Source: Levilinea saccharolytica (lineage in GTDB: Bacteria; Chloroflexota; Anaerolineae; Anaerolineales; Anaerolineaceae). From it: a DNA stretch of 64,000 nucleotides. A program made the position numbers and the translations under genes. The notes beneath the pieces are model-generated. The model did not search any database. It saw nothing but the letters and a program-made list of their open reading frames with translations, and was not told the origin of the DNA. This document shows positions 61,525 to 64,000 of the stretch, piece after piece (position 1 is the stretch's first letter; the number at the start of each line of letters is the position of its first letter). The stretch lies in NCBI RefSeq assembly GCF_001306035.1, contig NZ_LGCM01000027.1, positions 62,001-126,000 on the forward strand. The letters are read 5' to 3'.

Positions 61525-64000
61525 ATGCCGAAAGTTTCGTTAAGAGTGTATAACCGGGAAATCGAAAGTCTGATTAGCCGCGGCCAAACGGAAGAAGCGA
61601 TTGCGCACTGCAAATATATCCTTAAGCAGTTTCCCAAACACATTGACACCTACCGCTTATTAGGCAAAGCCTATCTGGAATCACAGCGCTATACCGAAGC
61701 CGCCGATATCATGCAGCGCGTTTTGGCCGTAGTCCCAGATGATTTTGTCTCTCAGCTCGGCATGGGAATTATTCGTGAGGACGAAGGCAATATGGATGCT
61801 GCTATCTGGCACATCGAACGCGCCTTCGAAATCCAGCCCACCAACAAAGCCGTTCAGGATGAACTGCGCCGCTTATACGGCCGTCGCGACGGCAGTGAAC
61901 CCGCCCGCATTCGCAACACCCGCGGCGCACTGGTACGGCTCTACGCCCGCGGCGAACTGTACAATCAGGCCATCGCCGAATCCCGCGCTGCCCTGGCCGA
62001 AGATCCCCGCCGCATTGACCTGGAAATTATCCTGGCGCGCATGTATTACCTATCTGGCAAGAAGGTGGAAGCCACCGAGGTTTGCGGCCGCCTGATCCAG
62101 CGCCTGCCCTTCTGCTATGAAGCCAACCGCATTCTGGCTGAAATCCTGCCCACCACCTCGCGCGCCGATGACGCCCGTGTCTATCAGCAAAACATCAATG
62201 CGCTCGATCCTTACGCGGCCTTCCTGACCACCGCCATCCGCACCACCGATCAAGTCCCCGATAACGCCGTGATGTTGGAACGTCTGGAGTACATCCCCAC
62301 CCAGGCTGCCCCAGATCAGCCCGCCTGGGCGCAGACGGTTGGCGTCCAACTGGAGGAAGAATCCGCCGATACCCCCGATTGGCTCATCGCCCCCCCCGGA
62401 GAACCCTCCGCCGCCGGCTCACAGGCAGAGGAAATCTCCTTCGAACCTGCTGCCAACTCCGATGAAACCATCCCCGACTGGATGAAAACCGCGGGATGGC
62501 AGCCCTCCACCGGACCCGAAGAGCCTGTCTCATTTCTGAGCGAGGAGGAGCCCTCTGAAGGCGCCTTGCCAGACACGCCGGTTGCCGCCAACATCCCGGA
62601 TTGGCTCAAAGAAATGGCACCTCCCGCCCAGGATCCATCCGAAAGCGGAATCTCTTTAGACGCTGTCAATCCTGCGGAAGACGAACAACTGAAAGCCCTC
62701 GAATCGCTGTTGGGTGAAGCCAATTCCGCTGGTGAAGCCCCTCTGCCTGCCACCCAGCCCGCCGAAGCTCAGCCCGACCTTCCGGACTGGTTCTCCGCAG
62801 TCACCGAAGAAAACGCTGCCCCTTCGCAAGATGACCTCCCCGCCTGGTTAACCCCGCAGGAAGGCGAGCTTTCACCCGCAGACTCTGCACCCTTCGAGCT
62901 TTCACAAGCCGCTGCTGAATCAGAAGTTCTTTCTGCCGAGACCAAGGCGGCGCCCGCCGCTGAATCAGAGCCGGCAGACGATCTTCCTGACTGGTTGAAA
63001 TCGGATGATTCCCCCAGCCTGATGGATGCCTTTGGCGAAACCTCCGCCGAGACGCCGCTTGCTACTCCTTTAGAATCAGGGGAAACCACGGCTGAACCCC
63101 CCGCAGGCGATTTGCCCGATTGGCTCGCACCGGTGGAGGAAGTTGCCCCGGCTCAGGAATTCCCCGTCGAGCCGCAGCAACTCCCTGAATGGCTGCGTCA
63201 GGTCGAAGCCGAAGAGCCTGCCGCCGAAATAGAAGGTGAAGCCCCCTTCATCTCCACCCATGACCTGACCCAGGAAGCCGCCGCTCCAGCCTCCGCCTTT
63301 GCCGCCGAAGATGCCCTTCCCGAATGGCTCCGCGAATCCACCTCAGCCGCAGACGAAACCGCGACCGCTGAGCCCATTCAGGATGCATTCACACCGCTTG
63401 AAGTCCCGGAGACCCCAACCTTCGAGCCGCTTCCTGAGGTCATCCCCAACTCAGCATCGTTTGCGGCTGAAGATGTTGCCGAAACCACGGGTGAAGTGGA
63501 TCATGCACAGCCTGCCCCCGCCGCAGAAGGCGATATGGACGAAGCTTTCGCCTGGCTTGAATCGCTGGCTGCCCGCCAGGGTGCCGAGGAAGGTCTGCTC
63601 CTCAACCCTGAAGATCGCCACAGTGATACGCCTGAGTGGCTCCAAGCCGCCGAATCCGAGCTGCCGTCCTCCTCAGCCGAGTCTGCGCCCGTCAGCGAGG
63701 AGAGCCTGGAGCTGCCCCAAGACCTTCAGGTTTCGGACGAAAGCCCGGTTAGCCTAGTGGAAGAAGAACCGCCCGCCCCTTCCGCAGTGGAAGCCTCTGC
63801 CCCCGCCGCCGAAATTCCCGCCCCCGCCGCCGAAAGCGACATGGACGAAGCCTTTGCCTGGCTCGAATCCTTAGCCGCCCGCCAGGGGGCCGAAGAGGGC
63901 CTCCTGACCAACCCCCAGGATCAACCGGCGGCCATGCCCGATTGGCTCCAGGCAGAGGTGGAAACCCCTGAGGCTGAAGTTCCTGTTAGCTCGGAAGCTG
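61525..64000 (+). CDS. TPR protein with long acidic tail of repeated P-D-W-L motifs, partial
   Basis: ATG 61525 follows AGGGAGG and the frame is open to the end (825 residues seen). Residues 1-235 form tetratricopeptide repeats (e.g. DTYRLLGKAYLESQRYTEAADI and FVSQLGMGIIREDEGNMDAAIWHIERAFEI). After this comes a low-complexity acidic, proline- and alanine-rich tail with eleven short copies of [LITM]-P-[DEA]-W-[LMF] between residues 283 and 808. A longer unit with DEAFAWLESLAARQ occurs twice, at about residues 670 and 772. There is no signal peptide. It probably gathers partners; the tail copies look like docking motifs. The function is not known. Confidence 0.8.
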   Translation, partial: MPKVSLRVYNREIESLISRGQTEEAIAHCKYILKQFPKHIDTYRLLGKAYLESQRYTEAADIMQRVLAVVPDDFVSQLGMGIIREDEGNMDAAIWHIERAFEIQPTNKAVQDELRRLYGRRDGSEPARIRNTRGALVRLYARGELYNQAIAESRAALAEDPRRIDLEIILARMYYLSGKKVEATEVCGRLIQRLPFCYEANRILAEILPTTSRADDARVYQQNINALDPYAAFLTTAIRTTDQVPDNAVMLERLEYIPTQAAPDQPAWAQTVGVQLEEESADTPDWLIAPPGEPSAAGSQAEEISFEPAANSDETIPDWMKTAGWQPSTGPEEPVSFLSEEEPSEGALPDTPVAANIPDWLKEMAPPAQDPSESGISLDAVNPAEDEQLKALESLLGEANSAGEAPLPATQPAEAQPDLPDWFSAVTEENAAPSQDDLPAWLTPQEGELSPADSAPFELSQAAAESEVLSAETKAAPAAESEPADDLPDWLKSDDSPSLMDAFGETSAETPLATPLESGETTAEPPAGDLPDWLAPVEEVAPAQEFPVEPQQLPEWLRQVEAEEPAAEIEGEAPFISTHDLTQEAAAPASAFAAEDALPEWLRESTSAADETATAEPIQDAFTPLEVPETPTFEPLPEVIPNSASFAAEDVAETTGEVDHAQPAPAAEGDMDEAFAWLESLAARQGAEEGLLLNPEDRHSDTPEWLQAAESELPSSSAESAPVSEESLELPQDLQVSDESPVSLVEEEPPAPSAVEASAPAAEIPAPAAESDMDEAFAWLESLAARQGAEEGLLTNPQDQPAAMPDWLQAEVETPEAEVPVSSEA
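63532..63906 (+). repeat. Two-copy 69-bp coding repeat in the TPR protein
   Basis: Bases 63532-63600 and 63838-63906 encode the same 23 residues (identical DMDEAFAWLESLAARQ core) with many silent differences. The spacing is 306 bp, or 102 codons. The silent changes show that the protein sequence has been kept by selection. Confidence 0.8.

Noticed and set aside
1-64000. CRISPR arrays, insertion sequences, integrases or phage genes
   Set aside because: I saw no regularly spaced repeats, no transposase or integrase motifs and no terminal inverted repeats with target duplications. The tRNA-Arg gene at 16772-16847 has no attachment-site duplication or integrase next to it.

Overview
The window is about 64 kb of a dense bacterial chromosome with moderately high GC content. 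I see no phage, insertion sequence or CRISPR array. Several traits suggest the phylum Chloroflexota, probably an Anaerolineae-like lineage: serial YfhO-type membrane proteins, MoxR/DUF58, a fused-subunit molybdenum hydroxylase, a GldA/F/G-type ABC operon, a K+-independent proton pyrophosphatase, a TPR protein with a long acidic tail, and several genes that look leaderless. This placement comes from gene content and is not proven.

Layout. 1-2772 (minus): two genes of a xanthine dehydrogenase/CO dehydrogenase-type hydroxylase; the large subunit runs off the left edge. 2966-10266 (plus): M20 peptidase, DUF1385 protein, ComEA-like protein, YqeY, the 7TM-HD phosphodiesterase PgpH, YbeY, DgkA-type lipid kinase and an endonuclease IV-like TIM barrel. 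10310-12367: orphan NarL-type regulator, C39-like cysteine protease and exonuclease III. 12439-21536 (plus): receiver protein, DUF192, LysM/M23 endopeptidase, two unrecognised proteins, tRNA-Arg(TCT), thiol peroxidase, Hsp20, Lon, a second receiver protein, MogA/MoaB and a CDGSH protein.

21556-31403 (minus): one tightly overlapping six-gene unit. Two tandem pairs of large GT-C-like membrane proteins (a DGNSY-type protein followed by a YfhO-type protein, twice) lead into MoxR and DUF58. 31530-34727 (plus): zinc-ribbon coiled-coil protein and a membrane-anchored NACHT-like NTPase with HEAT repeats. 34778-44376 (minus): DUF167, YggT, YggS, PgeF-like, glutaredoxin-like/DUF2085, TlpA, CcdA, Tat-type L,D-transpeptidase, histidine ammonia-lyase, phytol/dolichol kinase-like protein, SmpB and an MFS transporter. 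44431-53403: mixed metabolic genes, including a class V aminotransferase, esterase, SH3 protein, S58 peptidase, PRPP synthetase, DegV, class IV alcohol dehydrogenase, ABM monooxygenase and RluA-type pseudouridine synthase. 53464-64000: proton pyrophosphatase (minus), then a plus-strand ABC/GldG/DUF4340 operon, the housekeeping sigma factor, and the TPR protein that runs off the right edge.

How the parts connect. Protein and RNA quality control is well represented (Lon, Hsp20, SmpB, YbeY, Tpx). Envelope work is the other theme: M23 and L,D-transpeptidase on peptidoglycan, lipid kinases, GT-C proteins and CcdA/TlpA thiol chemistry. The least explained pieces are the duplicated GT-C/MoxR/DUF58 unit, the membrane NACHT-HEAT protein, the unknown pair at 14711-16749, and the TPR protein with repeated P-D-W-L motifs.
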